Part shown: one piece after another, positions 1-8,605 of the stretch
Layout: each line of letters opens with the position of its first letter
Numbering within the stretch: position 1 is the first letter of the stretch
Source: WTGA01 sp965231865
Lineage (GTDB): Bacteria > Pseudomonadota > Gammaproteobacteria > Arenicellales > Poriferihabitantaceae
Reading direction: 5' to 3'
Assembly: GCA_965231865.1 (NCBI GenBank)
Contig: CBDDOJ010000002.1
Location: 1,054,001 to 1,118,000 of the forward strand
DNA length: 64,000 bases
Program-made: the position numbers and the translations under genes
The notes under the pieces: generated by a model
Database searches by the model: none
What the model saw: the letters and a program-made list of their open reading frames with translations, nothing else
Told to the model about the DNA's origin: nothing

Positions 1-285
1 GGAAATGGGTCATCCGCAATATTCATGTGATTTTCCTTGTATATTTCCAGCAGGGTTGAGGGCAAAGGAGTAAGAATACCACATTGTCATCCCGACCTGA
101 GCCAGTGCATTTTTCTGGGTTCGGAGCGGTTGCGGTAGAATAATGCGGGGGTGTTGGCAATGCCCATATCCCGGTATGCATATCTCCACAAGCATACCGC
201 ATAAATGTTGTGTATCCGGCACCAATCGGGTACAACCTGAACGGGAAAGCATAAAATATTTATCTGGAGAATTCCCTTATTTACC

Positions 286-489
286 ATGTATTACGAAACG
301 ATTGATCAACTGGAAAAAATGGGCGCAGACCGGGAGTACATCCAGGGCTGGATTGGCGGCTACCTCGGCAACCCGCTGCGGGAAGAACAGCGTTTGACGG
401 AAGCCTACCAAGCGGGGTATGAAGACGGTGGCAACCGGGACACCGCCAATGCCCCGAAGTTCCAGGCAGACGGTGTGGGCCAGGCCTGA
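286..489 (+). CDS. Small hypothetical protein
   Basis: A 67-residue acidic, hydrophilic protein with no signal peptide or membrane segment. The N-terminal half contains MYYETIDQLEKMG and a glycine-rich stretch (IQGWIGGYLGNP), followed by a helical acidic part (EAYQAGYEDG). An AT-rich stretch and a GGAGA at 266-270 lie upstream, though the spacing to the ATG is long. I do not recognise the family and assign no function. It stands alone, with opposite-strand genes following. The regular amino-acid composition argues for a real small gene, but homology was not tested. Confidence 0.5.
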   Translation: MYYETIDQLEKMGADREYIQGWIGGYLGNPLREEQRLTEAYQAGYEDGGNRDTANAPKFQADGVGQA

Positions 490-624
490 CCTGCCCTGCC
501 CGGGACAGTCAACCCGTCGTTGCCGACACCTGTTGTAGGGTGCAGGTCATGTTCCCCGGCCAGCGGGTTTTCGGAAGAGGGCTGTTTCCATGACGAAGCG
601 GCGGAAAAGGGGCACTCCTTTCGA

Positions 625-1203
625 TCATGAAGCCTTTGGGCTGACCGGTTGTTCGAGGGGAACCAGTAATTTCCGGGCACTTTTCAACAGGAGTTCAGCC
701 GCTTCCGGTGCGTCGATGTCAATCACCTGCTGCACGACCCATTTGTTTTGCTGGGACATTCCCATTATTTCCTGGATGGTGTTTCCGAGCAACCGCCTGG
801 CCGAGTAGCCAGGCAATCCCTCCTCGAACGCTCCTTTTGAATAGCTCGCAAATCGCCGGTTCGCGAGCGCGATAAAATCCGTCTGGTAATTGCCCGGTCC
901 GAGCACTTCTTCCGTATTCCTCTGGTAGTGGCGGGCAACCTGGTGAACCAGGCGGGGCAGAACTTCCAGGCGCTGGTTTTCACCAAGCCGATCATAGGCC
1001 AGCCGGTCCGTGGCATGACAAAGGTAAATGAGGTACTCCCGGATGACACCCACCCGCTGTTCGTCGGAGTCATACTCAAATTCCTCCTGGTGCAGGTTCT
1101 TGCAATAGGACAGTCCGATTTGCCAGATGATGTAGGCTACTGCCGAGGCCTGGTCCTCCACTGACCGGGGCCGGTCCGTCCGCCATTTGTCGCGAATACG
1201 CAT
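625..1203 (-). CDS. Conserved-looking hypothetical protein, 192 aa
   Basis: A 192-residue soluble protein, predicted mostly alpha-helical, with no signal peptide. Notable stretches are VEDQASAVAYIIWQIGLSY near residue 16, a middle segment rich in Arg and His (HQVARHYQRNTEEVLG), and a C-terminal LLLKSARKLLVPLEQP. I see no catalytic motif and do not recognise the family. It starts at an ATG and is followed upstream on the same strand, about 55 bases away, by another small gene, so the two may be transcribed together. The long frame and protein-like composition support coding; the function is unknown. Confidence 0.6.
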   Translation of the reverse strand: MRIRDKWRTDRPRSVEDQASAVAYIIWQIGLSYCKNLHQEEFEYDSDEQRVGVIREYLIYLCHATDRLAYDRLGENQRLEVLPRLVHQVARHYQRNTEEVLGPGNYQTDFIALANRRFASYSKGAFEEGLPGYSARRLLGNTIQEIMGMSQQNKWVVQQVIDIDAPEAAELLLKSARKLLVPLEQPVSPKAS

Positions 1204-1257
1204 CCCGGAAAATCCGGATTTCCGGGATTTCAGGGGCCGGATTCCGTCCGTTCAGGG

Positions 1258-1461
1258 TCAGCGGCTGGAACCCTTGTCTTCATGGGCCAGTTCCACCAGG
1301 CGATTGGCTTTTTCTGCGTAGATTTCCCGATAATTGTACAGGGGATGGTCCTCGTTTCCGAGCCAGTATTCTTCCTGGTCCACCCCATGCCTGCGCTCGT
1401 GTTCGATAAACCTGCGCTGCATTTCCAGCATTTCAGCAATCAGTTTTTGTTTTTCACCCAT
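1258..1461 (-). CDS. Small hypothetical protein, charged helical
   Basis: A 67-residue, strongly charged protein, probably one or two helices: MGEKQKLIAEMLEMQRRF begins a Lys/Glu-rich amphipathic helix, and the rest contains NEDHPLYNYREIYAEKANRL. There is no membrane segment. It precedes the 192-residue hypothetical gene on the same strand and may be co-transcribed with it. Short proteins of this style are common in sulfur-oxidising gammaproteobacteria, but I cannot name the family. The alternative reading frames over the same bases look like shadows. Confidence 0.5.
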   Translation of the reverse strand: MGEKQKLIAEMLEMQRRFIEHERRHGVDQEEYWLGNEDHPLYNYREIYAEKANRLVELAHEDKGSSR

Positions 1462-1639
1462 GGAAAATTCCCTGCCGTATCAGTCATGGAAATTCTAGCA
1501 TTCTCATCCCGCATTCCCGATATCTCGATAGGGGTATGATTTGCCACCCTGTCCCGTGCACCGCCACCGTATGGTCGATGGAAACAGCCCGCCTTTCGAT
1601 GTGGGTCACGGCCAGGGAAATGTTCTGGGTGCGAATTGG

Positions 1640-1705
1640 TCCAACTATATTAAAAAACCTAATACAATATAAAAACGATAATAATTTGTACTTTGATATA
1701 GTTAT
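1640..1705 (+). promoter_or_regulatory. AT-rich putative promoter of the AbiEi-like gene
   Basis: This stretch is markedly richer in A and T than its surroundings. It contains runs such as TTAAAAAACCTAATACAATA and TTTGATATAGTTATAT just before the start of the downstream gene. No single -35/-10 pair can be assigned with confidence. The composition change marks the left edge of a probably acquired island. Confidence 0.35.
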
Positions 1706-2500
1706 ATGGTTGCATCTCCTTCAACGAGACAAAAACGGTTGGCAGCACTATTGCGTGCGACCTCCGGCACCATTCGGGTTGCCGACACCATGCGTGTCCT
1801 TGAAATAGAGCGGCAACATGCGTCCGGATTGTTGGCAGGATGGCACCAACAGGGAGTGGTCCGTCGCGTTGCACACGGCTTGTATGTTCCGGTCCAGCTA
1901 TCGGCACTGGGGCAAACGCAGGTGCTTGAAGACCCGCGGGTACTTGTGCCGGAACTCTATACGCCGGGCTATATCGGTGGTTGGAGTGCATTGGAATACT
2001 GGGAACTGACGGAACAGCTTTTCAGATCACTCTGTGTGCTTACTCACAAGCGCGTACCCTATGGTGAAACGGTTCATCAGGGGGTTGGTTTTTTTATCCG
2101 GTATATTCCTGAAAAGCACTTGTTCGGTACAAAAACCATATGGCGGGAAAACACGAAGATACCGGTTTCGGACCCGTATAAAACCCTTCTGGATTGCGTG
2201 GATGACCTGCACCTGGGCGCTGGATTGCAGCATGTAACCGATTGCCTGCTTGCATTCATCAGGGTATTTGATCAACCCGGGGACCTTGACGTATTGCTGG
2301 ACTATGCCATTCGAATCAACAACGGCGCACTGTTTAAAAAACTGGGATATCTCGCGGAAATGCTTGAGTTCAAACCTTCGTTCGTTGATGAATGCCACAG
2401 GCGGCTGACTTTCGGTTATGCGACCCTGGACAAAAATGCGGAAAACAACCGGTTGGTTACACGATGGAATTTATGGGTTCCGGAGAACAGGACCGGATGA
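1706..2500 (+). CDS. AbiEi-type antitoxin-like transcriptional regulator (orphan)
   Basis: A 264-residue protein resembling AbiEi, the antitoxin of the type IV toxin-antitoxin and abortive-infection system AbiE. In that family an N-terminal winged helix represses the operon and the C-terminal domain antagonises the nucleotidyltransferase toxin AbiEii. Here residues about 8-60 form the winged-helix part (TRQKRLAALLRATSG ... GVVRRVAHGLYVP), followed by the typical GYIGGWSALEYWELTEQ and a PYKTLLDCVDD segment. No AbiEii nucleotidyltransferase follows: the next gene is a transport protein. It is therefore an orphan, either a remnant or a stand-alone regulator. The AT-rich upstream flank suggests acquisition by transfer. 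The family assignment rests on motif recognition. Confidence 0.75.
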   Translation: MVASPSTRQKRLAALLRATSGTIRVADTMRVLEIERQHASGLLAGWHQQGVVRRVAHGLYVPVQLSALGQTQVLEDPRVLVPELYTPGYIGGWSALEYWELTEQLFRSLCVLTHKRVPYGETVHQGVGFFIRYIPEKHLFGTKTIWRENTKIPVSDPYKTLLDCVDDLHLGAGLQHVTDCLLAFIRVFDQPGDLDVLLDYAIRINNGALFKKLGYLAEMLEFKPSFVDECHRRLTFGYATLDKNAENNRLVTRWNLWVPENRTG

Positions 2501-2738
2501 TCCGCAAAGACGAAATAATGGTCGCTGTGGAGGAGATCGGCTTGACGGAAAATCCGGTCCCAGGGATTTCCGCAGAACCGGACAGTTCTATTTGCTTCTA
2601 ACACCTTTCTTGCCCGTTGCGTTGGCATACAGTATTATTCACTCATTATTGTTTCAATCAATAATCCTTATTGCAGGAAACCGCAGGGTATCCTGCCATT
2701 TAATTTTAGTTGTCGACAAACAGTAGAGGAGAACCCCA

Positions 2739-3845
2739 ATGTCAGAAACAAACTCCAGGCGTAAGTTTTTAAAAGGATCCGCAGTGGCTGCAACCGCGAC
2801 TGCAGCAGGTGCCCTGGTAGCGCCATCAATCGTCAAAGCCGAACCCGTTACCCTGAAAATGCAGGCGGCCTGGGGAGGCGGTATTTTTCTTGAAAACGCC
2901 AAATCCTACGTGGACCGGGTCAATGCCATGGCCGGGGACGCACTGCAGATCGAATTGCTTCCCGTGAACTCGGTGGTCAAAACCAGCCAGATGCAGGATG
3001 CGGTGCACCGGGGCGTTCTGGACGCAGCCCATTACGTTCCGGCGTACTGGTATTCCAAGTCGCCGGTGGCGTCGCTGTTTGGTACCGGCCCGTGTTTCGG
3101 CTGGTCGAGCCAGGAAGTGCTCGGATGGGTACACTATGGCGGTGGACAGGAACTGTTTGATGAATTGATGGGAAAGCTTGGTCTGAATCTGGTCAGTTTC
3201 TTCAATAGCCCAATGCCGGCGCAGCCACTGGGCTGGTTTAAAGAGGAGATCAAGGATGCCAGCCAGATGGTGGGGCTGAAGTATCGTACCGTTGGGCTGG
3301 CTGCAGATGTCCTGCTTGAAATGGGCATGTCCGTGGTACAGCTTCCCGGGGGTGAAATCCAGCCAGCCATGAAATCCGGCCTGATTGATGCGGCGGAATT
3401 CAACAACCCGACCTCGGATCGCGATTTCGGCATGCAGGATGTCTCCAAGCATTATCATCTTGCCAGTTTCCACCAGTCCCAGGAATTCTTTGAGGTGACC
3501 TTCAACAAGGAGAAATACGATGGGCTTTCCGATGAACTGAAAGCGATTCTGAAATATGCCTCCGAAGCCGAAAACTCCAATTTCTATTGGCACAACACGC
3601 GGCGGTATGCGGATGATCTGGTTACCCTGGCCACTGAGCAGGGCGTCAACGTTTACCGTACACCGGATTCGGTCATGGCGGAGCAGCTCAAGGCCTGGGA
3701 TACCGTCATCAACCGCATGTCTGAAGGAGATGAGTTCTTTGCCAAGGTCATTGACTCCCAAAAATCCTATGCGAAAACCGTCATGAACTATCTGAATCTG
3801 AACCAGCCCGATTACAAGCTGGCGTACAGCCATCATTTTGGTTGA
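2739..3845 (+). CDS. TRAP transporter substrate-binding protein (DctP family), Tat-exported
   Basis: Periplasmic solute receptor of a tripartite ATP-independent periplasmic (TRAP) transporter, 368 residues. The N-terminus has a twin-arginine signal (SRRKFLKG at residues 6-13, then an Ala-rich hydrophobic stretch ending near IVKAEP), so it is exported folded. The mature part has the DctP pattern, including LGWFKEEI and the segment GLKYRTVGLAADVLLEMG, where the conserved carboxylate-binding Arg is expected (KYRTVG). It is followed by matching small and large permease genes, so this is a complete system. A GGAG lies just before the ATG. The substrate is not evident; organic acids are usual for the family, and the neighbouring amidase and hydroxyacid dehydrogenase point to a hydroxy- or amido-acid. 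Confidence 0.9.
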   Translation: MSETNSRRKFLKGSAVAATATAAGALVAPSIVKAEPVTLKMQAAWGGGIFLENAKSYVDRVNAMAGDALQIELLPVNSVVKTSQMQDAVHRGVLDAAHYVPAYWYSKSPVASLFGTGPCFGWSSQEVLGWVHYGGGQELFDELMGKLGLNLVSFFNSPMPAQPLGWFKEEIKDASQMVGLKYRTVGLAADVLLEMGMSVVQLPGGEIQPAMKSGLIDAAEFNNPTSDRDFGMQDVSKHYHLASFHQSQEFFEVTFNKEKYDGLSDELKAILKYASEAENSNFYWHNTRRYADDLVTLATEQGVNVYRTPDSVMAEQLKAWDTVINRMSEGDEFFAKVIDSQKSYAKTVMNYLNLNQPDYKLAYSHHFG

Positions 3846-3883
3846 TTCCGTCATCGGATAGTCGTTTACAATTTGTTGCTTAA

Positions 3884-3916
3884 GGGGGCCGTTTCGGCCC
3901 CCGCTTTGTTTTTTCC
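3884..3916 (+). terminator. Hairpin with T-run between binding protein and permease genes
   Basis: GGGGGCC and GGCCCCC form a perfect 7-bp stem around a GTTTC loop, followed by GCTTTGTTTTTT. This fits an intrinsic terminator or attenuator after the receptor gene. Partial read-through would give much receptor and little permease, as commonly seen in TRAP operons. Confidence 0.75.
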
Positions 3917-3936
3917 GGCACTCTGCGAAAGCCACT

Positions 3937-4515
3937 GTGACCAAGCTCATTTATATCATCGAAAGCCTGAGTATCTGGGTGGGGCGGGCTTTTGGCTGGT
4001 GTATCCTGATCCTGACTTTCTCGGTTTCCTATGAGGTGTTTGTCCGATATGTTCTGAACGCCCCCACGGTCTGGGCGTTCGACATGATGGTGCAGATGTA
4101 CGGCGGCCTGTTTCTGATGGCGGGTCCCTACGCATTGGCCCAGGACACCCATGTCCGGGGGGATGTCCTGTACCGCCTGTTTCCGGTCAGGGTGCAGGCA
4201 TCCATCGATTTTGTGCTGTACCTGCTCTTCTTTTTCCCCGGAATGCTGGCATTGTTCTGGTTTGGTGCTGAAATTGCAGCGGATTCCTGGCGTTACAAGG
4301 AAGTGAGCTGGAACAGCCCGGCACGAATCCAGGTGTATTTCTTCAAGACATTGATCCCCTTTGCAGGTGGTTTGCTGATCATCCAGGGAATCGCGGAACT
4401 CCTGCGGTCTTGGCTGGCAATGCGGTCCGGCCAGTGGATGGAGAGACTGGAAGACGTGAAAGAGACCGAACAGGCCCTGATGGCAGGGGCGACCCCGGAT
4501 TCCATCCGCAGTTAG
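3937..4515 (+). CDS. TRAP transporter small permease (DctQ family)
   Basis: Small membrane subunit of the TRAP transporter, 192 residues with four hydrophobic segments (around residues 12-32, 46-70, 88-110 and 130-152). It matches DctQ in length and in the motif VRYVLNAPTVWAFDM followed by LAQDTHVRGDVLY. The start is GTG, chosen because the first transmembrane segment follows directly. The gene lies between receptor and large permease. The C-terminal tail is hydrophilic. It would anchor the large permease and help dock the loaded receptor at the inner membrane. Confidence 0.88.
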   Translation: MTKLIYIIESLSIWVGRAFGWCILILTFSVSYEVFVRYVLNAPTVWAFDMMVQMYGGLFLMAGPYALAQDTHVRGDVLYRLFPVRVQASIDFVLYLLFFFPGMLALFWFGAEIAADSWRYKEVSWNSPARIQVYFFKTLIPFAGGLLIIQGIAELLRSWLAMRSGQWMERLEDVKETEQALMAGATPDSIRS

Positions 4516-4566
4516 CGGTCGATTCCCGCCCCCCTGTCTCCTTCATACCCCGACCCCTCCCGAACG

Positions 4567-5934
4567 ATGACCAATCCGGAAATTGCCATTTTGATGCTTG
4601 GACTTTTTATCGTCCTGGTACTGCTTGGCTTCCCCATCGCTTTCACGCTGATCGCGATGGGGGTGGGTTTTGGATATTATGCCTATCACCAGGCCGGGTC
4701 CATTGAAGTCATTGCCGATGCCTTCAACAACCAGATATTCTACCTCCTGAACCAGAACACCTACTCGGTGATGGAGAATGATACCTTGGTGGCGATCCCC
4801 TTGTTCCTGTTCATGGGGTATGTGGTGGAGCGGGCAAATATCGTCAATCGCCTGTTCTCATCGCTACAGCTGGCTGCCAGAAATCTGCCGGGCTCCATGG
4901 CCATTGCCGCCCTGATCACATGCGCGGTATTTTCAACGGCAAGCGGGATTGTCGGAGCCGTGGTGACCCTGATGGGGCTGCTGGCGTTCCCGGCAATGGC
5001 CAAGGCCCACTACCGAAAGGATTTCAGTGCGGGCGTGATCTGTGCGGGCGGGACCCTTGGAATTCTCATTCCACCCTCCATCATGTTGATCGTCTATGCG
5101 GCCATTGCGGAGTTGTCTCCCCTGCGATTGTATGCGGCTGCGGTGTTTCCGGGACTGCTGCTGGCATCGATGTATATCATCTATGTGATCTGCCGGGTCA
5201 TGCTCAATCCGGGGATTGCCCCCAAGCCTGTGATGGATGACCGTATCCGGCCCAGCGAAATTTATCTGCAGCTGCTGACGTCATTTGTCCCCCTGACGGT
5301 ACTGATCATGCTGGTTCTCGGCTCTATTCTGGGTGGGCTTGCGACCCCTGCGGAGGCTGCCGCAATGGGCGCGCTCGGTGGACTGGTGCTCGCGGTACTG
5401 TATCGGTCCCTGACCTGGATCAAGGTCAAGGAGTCGGTCTTTCTCACCGCAAAGGCCACCGCCATGGTGTGCTGGATGTTTGTGGGTTCCTGGACATTTG
5501 CGTCGGTATTCTCCTACCTCGGCGGCCATGATGTCATCGAACACTGGGTGCTCGCGCTGGAGCTGCAGCCATGGCAGTTCCTGATCATGGTCCAGTTCAT
5601 CATCTTCCTGCTGGGATGGCCCCTGGAGTGGTCAGAAATCCTGATCATTTTTGTGCCCATTTTCCTGCCCATGCTGGATACATTCGGCGTCAATCCCTAT
5701 TTCTTTGCCATGCTGGTGGCGCTGAATCTGCAGACCTCCTTTCTGACCCCGCCGATGGCGATGTCGGCATACTATCTCAAGGGAGTGCTCAAGAACCAGA
5801 TCGAACTGATGCAGATATTCAAGGGCATCATGCCCTACCTGTCCATCGTCATCTTCTGCATGTTTCTGATGTACATGTTTCCTGAAATTGCCCTGTGGTT
5901 TCCGGATTACCTGTTTGGGCCGTACATCCCCTGA
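4567..5934 (+). CDS. TRAP transporter large permease (DctM family)
   Basis: Transport-forming subunit of the TRAP system, 455 residues, with about a dozen hydrophobic segments as expected for DctM. Typical motifs are LLGFPIAFTL near the N-terminus, TASGIVGAVVTLMG, and the GGTLGILIPPSIMLIVYA segment with its conserved Pro pair, plus LTPPMAMSAYYLKG near the C-terminus. It uses the sodium gradient to import the solute delivered by the receptor. It lies about 50 bases after the small permease and just before the amidase, which suggests one transcript. Confidence 0.9.
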   Translation: MTNPEIAILMLGLFIVLVLLGFPIAFTLIAMGVGFGYYAYHQAGSIEVIADAFNNQIFYLLNQNTYSVMENDTLVAIPLFLFMGYVVERANIVNRLFSSLQLAARNLPGSMAIAALITCAVFSTASGIVGAVVTLMGLLAFPAMAKAHYRKDFSAGVICAGGTLGILIPPSIMLIVYAAIAELSPLRLYAAAVFPGLLLASMYIIYVICRVMLNPGIAPKPVMDDRIRPSEIYLQLLTSFVPLTVLIMLVLGSILGGLATPAEAAAMGALGGLVLAVLYRSLTWIKVKESVFLTAKATAMVCWMFVGSWTFASVFSYLGGHDVIEHWVLALELQPWQFLIMVQFIIFLLGWPLEWSEILIIFVPIFLPMLDTFGVNPYFFAMLVALNLQTSFLTPPMAMSAYYLKGVLKNQIELMQIFKGIMPYLSIVIFCMFLMYMFPEIALWFPDYLFGPYIP

Positions 5935-5946
5935 TCCGGTGGATGC

Positions 5947-7323
5947 GTGATGAATGGAGCCGCAGGAAACGAACCCACTGGGGTCCGGCAGTGTGTTCGG
6001 GCGATTTGCGAAGGGTCCCTGCACTCGGAGAAGCTGGTTCAAAATTGCCTCAACCTAATCGAGGCGACCGAACCTGAAATCGGCGCCTGGGCACATCTGG
6101 ACCCGGAGTGTGCGCTGGAACAGGCCAGGACCATGGATGACCTGCGCCGCCGGGGTAAGCCCCTGGGCAGGCTGCACGGGATACCCGTCGGCGTCAAGGA
6201 CATCTTCGATACCGTCTTTTATCCCACTGAATGCGGCTCACCGGTGTACCGGGGCAGGCAGCCCGGGGCCGATTGCGCGGTGGTTGAAAAGTTGCGGGAA
6301 GCCGGTGCGGTGATTCTCGGCAAGACCGTGACCACCGAGTTTGCCTACATGCAGGCCGCGGCCACGCGGAACCCCTGCCACAGCCAGTTCAGCCCGGGGG
6401 GGTCTTCCAGCGGGTCCGCCGCCGCAGTGGCCGCCGGGCATGTCCCCCTGGCCATTGGCAGCCAGACCAACGGTTCCGTGATCCGGCCGGCGTCGTATTG
6501 CGGTGTGTACGGGTTCAAGCCCAGCCGGGGAATTCTTTCCAGGCGGGGAGTGTTTCAGACCTCTTCCACCCTGGACCAGCTGGGCCTGTTTGCCCGGAAC
6601 CCGGAGGACGCGGCACTCCTGTGTGATGTCCTTGGAGGATACGATGCGAACGATGACGCGACGTACCTCGCTCCCCGTCCCGGAAACCTCCATGGCTATT
6701 GGTCCGAGGTGCCCGTTGAGCCCAATTTTGTATGGATCGACCTGCCCTATGCCGACCGGTACGCCGAGGATTGTGCAGCGGGATGCCGGGAAGTCATCCA
6801 GGCGCTGGGGGGGCAGATTGAAACCATTCCTGCCCCCCGGTCGTTTTCGGTATTGATCGAATGCCACCGGATCATCTACGGGTATGAACTTTATCGCTGC
6901 CTGCACGACGAAAGAGTGCATCATGGGGACCGGATCAGTGATACCCTCAAGGCCTCCATGAAGATTGCCGGCAGGATTTCCGCTGACCAGTACCGCGAAG
7001 CCCTCGAGACACGGGAGGCGGCCATACCGTGGTTTCGACAGTTTTTCAATGACTACGATGCCATATTGACCCCGTCTGCAACCGGCGAGGCACCCCGGTT
7101 TGGGGAGGGAACCGGAGACCCCATCTGCTGCACAATCTGGACGTTGTGCGGGTTGCCGTGCCTGTCACTGCCTTTGCTGACGGGCAACCAGGACCTGCCG
7201 GTGGGGGTTCAGCTTGTCGGAGGTGAAACGGAGGATGATCGCCTGTTCAGGACAGCGAGATGGCTGCTGGAATCCCTGCAAAGCGAAATGGATGAAGAAC
7301 CGCTATACTCAACCGAAACCTGA
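5947..7323 (+). CDS. Amidase of the amidase-signature family
   Basis: A 458-residue cytosolic hydrolase of the amidase-signature family, which cleaves carboxamides by a Ser-cisSer-Lys triad. The Lys is in GIPVGVKDIFDT. The glycine- and serine-rich core reads FSPGGSSSGSAAAVAAG, followed by GSQTNGSVIRPASYCG, which holds the nucleophile region. The family includes GatA, allophanate hydrolase and many small-amide hydrolases. No gatB or gatC lies nearby, so a catabolic role is more likely than tRNA amidation. The start is GTG or the adjacent ATG. The position directly after the TRAP permease suggests it acts on the imported compound. Confidence 0.85.
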   Translation: MMNGAAGNEPTGVRQCVRAICEGSLHSEKLVQNCLNLIEATEPEIGAWAHLDPECALEQARTMDDLRRRGKPLGRLHGIPVGVKDIFDTVFYPTECGSPVYRGRQPGADCAVVEKLREAGAVILGKTVTTEFAYMQAAATRNPCHSQFSPGGSSSGSAAAVAAGHVPLAIGSQTNGSVIRPASYCGVYGFKPSRGILSRRGVFQTSSTLDQLGLFARNPEDAALLCDVLGGYDANDDATYLAPRPGNLHGYWSEVPVEPNFVWIDLPYADRYAEDCAAGCREVIQALGGQIETIPAPRSFSVLIECHRIIYGYELYRCLHDERVHHGDRISDTLKASMKIAGRISADQYREALETREAAIPWFRQFFNDYDAILTPSATGEAPRFGEGTGDPICCTIWTLCGLPCLSLPLLTGNQDLPVGVQLVGGETEDDRLFRTARWLLESLQSEMDEEPLYSTET

Positions 7324-7338
7324 AACGGGACGTAAACA

Positions 7339-7542
7339 ATGCTCTCTGGCCTGGCAAAACTCATCACAGGATTGATCGGTGTGGGACTGGTATCGATGTT
7401 TGTGGTCGGCTTGTCCCACAGTATCTCGACCGGATTCGCCGGCTTTTTCGGGGGACTGCCCTTTTTCATTATTGTCGTCGTGGTCCTGGCCATGGTGGTG
7501 TATGATTTCTGGGACGAATGTGTTCGAAAATATAAAAAATAG
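7339..7542 (+). CDS. Small two-helix membrane protein
   Basis: A 67-residue hydrophobic protein with two predicted transmembrane segments (about residues 8-27 and 36-54) joined by a Gly/Phe-rich turn (FAGFFGG), and a basic C-terminal tail (VRKYKK). It sits 15 bases after the amidase and before the hydroxyacid dehydrogenase on the same strand, so it belongs to the same transcript. No family is recognised. It could be an accessory membrane subunit, but the sequence alone gives no function. Confidence 0.55.
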   Translation: MLSGLAKLITGLIGVGLVSMFVVGLSHSISTGFAGFFGGLPFFIIVVVVLAMVVYDFWDECVRKYKK

Positions 7543-7599
7543 GAGGGTCCGGCCATTGGGTCCCTTCCTGTTGCGGTCACGCCCCCGCCCCGCCGGTCC

Positions 7600-8568
7600 A
7601 TGATGTCGGGCAAACCGGTTCTGTGGATTTCCCGCAGGCTGTCCCCCAACACGGAAGCCCGGGCCGCCCGGGATTACGAAGTCCTGCTGAATCCCGAAGA
7701 CACCTTGAACTCTTCCGAAAAAATCATTGCCATGAGCCATCTCGTGGATGCCATCCTGCCCTGCCATTCGGAGATTTTTGATGCCGGGGTCGTATCCGGG
7801 ATGGGGAAGCGTACCCGGATCGTCGCCAATCATTCCGTGGGGGTGGATCATTGCGACCTGGAGGCTTTCCGGAACCGGGGCATTGTGGTCACCAACACTC
7901 CGGATGTCCTGTCTGATGCCACCGCGGAAATTGCCATGCTGCTGCTCCTTGGCGCGGCGAGAAAGGCGGTGGAAGGGGACCGGCTGGTTCGCACCGGGCA
8001 ATGGTCGCACTGGAGTCCGTCATTCCTGGTCGGGCACCAGGTCACCGGAAAGCGTCTGGGCATCCTTGGACTGGGCAAGGTCGGACGGGTGATGGCACAA
8101 CGCGCCCGGGGATTCGGTATGGAAGTGCACTATCACAATCGGTCGCGCTTGTCCCCGGATCTGGAACAGGAGGCCATCTACCATAAAGACCTCCACTCCT
8201 TGCTGGGAGTTTCCCAGTTTCTCTCGCTACACTGCCCCGCGACCCCGGAAACCGCGGGAATCCTGAATCGCGAAACGATTTCAAAATTGCCGGACGGTGC
8301 CATCGTGGTCAATACGGCACGGGGCGCCCTGATTGATGAGTCCGCATTGCTCGATGCCGTGGCTTCCGGAAAGATAGCGGGAGCCGGGCTGGACTGTTTT
8401 GCCACGGAACCCGGGGGCAACCCGGCATTTTCAGCGCATGAAAACATATTCATGCTGCCCCATATCGGCAGTGCGACCCTTGACACACGGGATGCCATGG
8501 GATTCCGGGCCCTGGACAATCTTGATGCCTTTTTCGCCGGCAATGAACCCCGGGACCGGGTGGCCTGA
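7600..8568 (+). CDS. D-isomer-specific 2-hydroxyacid dehydrogenase (glyoxylate/hydroxypyruvate reductase-like)
   Basis: A 322-residue NAD(P)-dependent oxidoreductase that interconverts 2-keto acids and D-2-hydroxy acids. The nucleotide-binding Rossmann motif is LGILGLGKVGRVMAQ. The catalytic Arg lies in VNTARGALIDE, the catalytic Glu probably in the CFATEPGG segment, and the catalytic His in LPHIGSATLDTR. That set is characteristic of the glyoxylate/hydroxypyruvate reductase branch. It follows the TRAP transporter, amidase and small membrane gene, and probably acts on the acid released from the imported amide. An adjacent second ATG could also be the start. Confidence 0.88.
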   Translation: MMSGKPVLWISRRLSPNTEARAARDYEVLLNPEDTLNSSEKIIAMSHLVDAILPCHSEIFDAGVVSGMGKRTRIVANHSVGVDHCDLEAFRNRGIVVTNTPDVLSDATAEIAMLLLLGAARKAVEGDRLVRTGQWSHWSPSFLVGHQVTGKRLGILGLGKVGRVMAQRARGFGMEVHYHNRSRLSPDLEQEAIYHKDLHSLLGVSQFLSLHCPATPETAGILNRETISKLPDGAIVVNTARGALIDESALLDAVASGKIAGAGLDCFATEPGGNPAFSAHENIFMLPHIGSATLDTRDAMGFRALDNLDAFFAGNEPRDRVA

Positions 8569-8605
8569 AGAACCGGCCCGGAGGCTGTCCTGTCCGGTCT
8601 TCAGT

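Noticed and set aside
2826..3950. 374-residue minus-strand open frame opposite the first TRAP receptor
   Set aside because: It is antisense to a clear DctP gene and lacks motifs.
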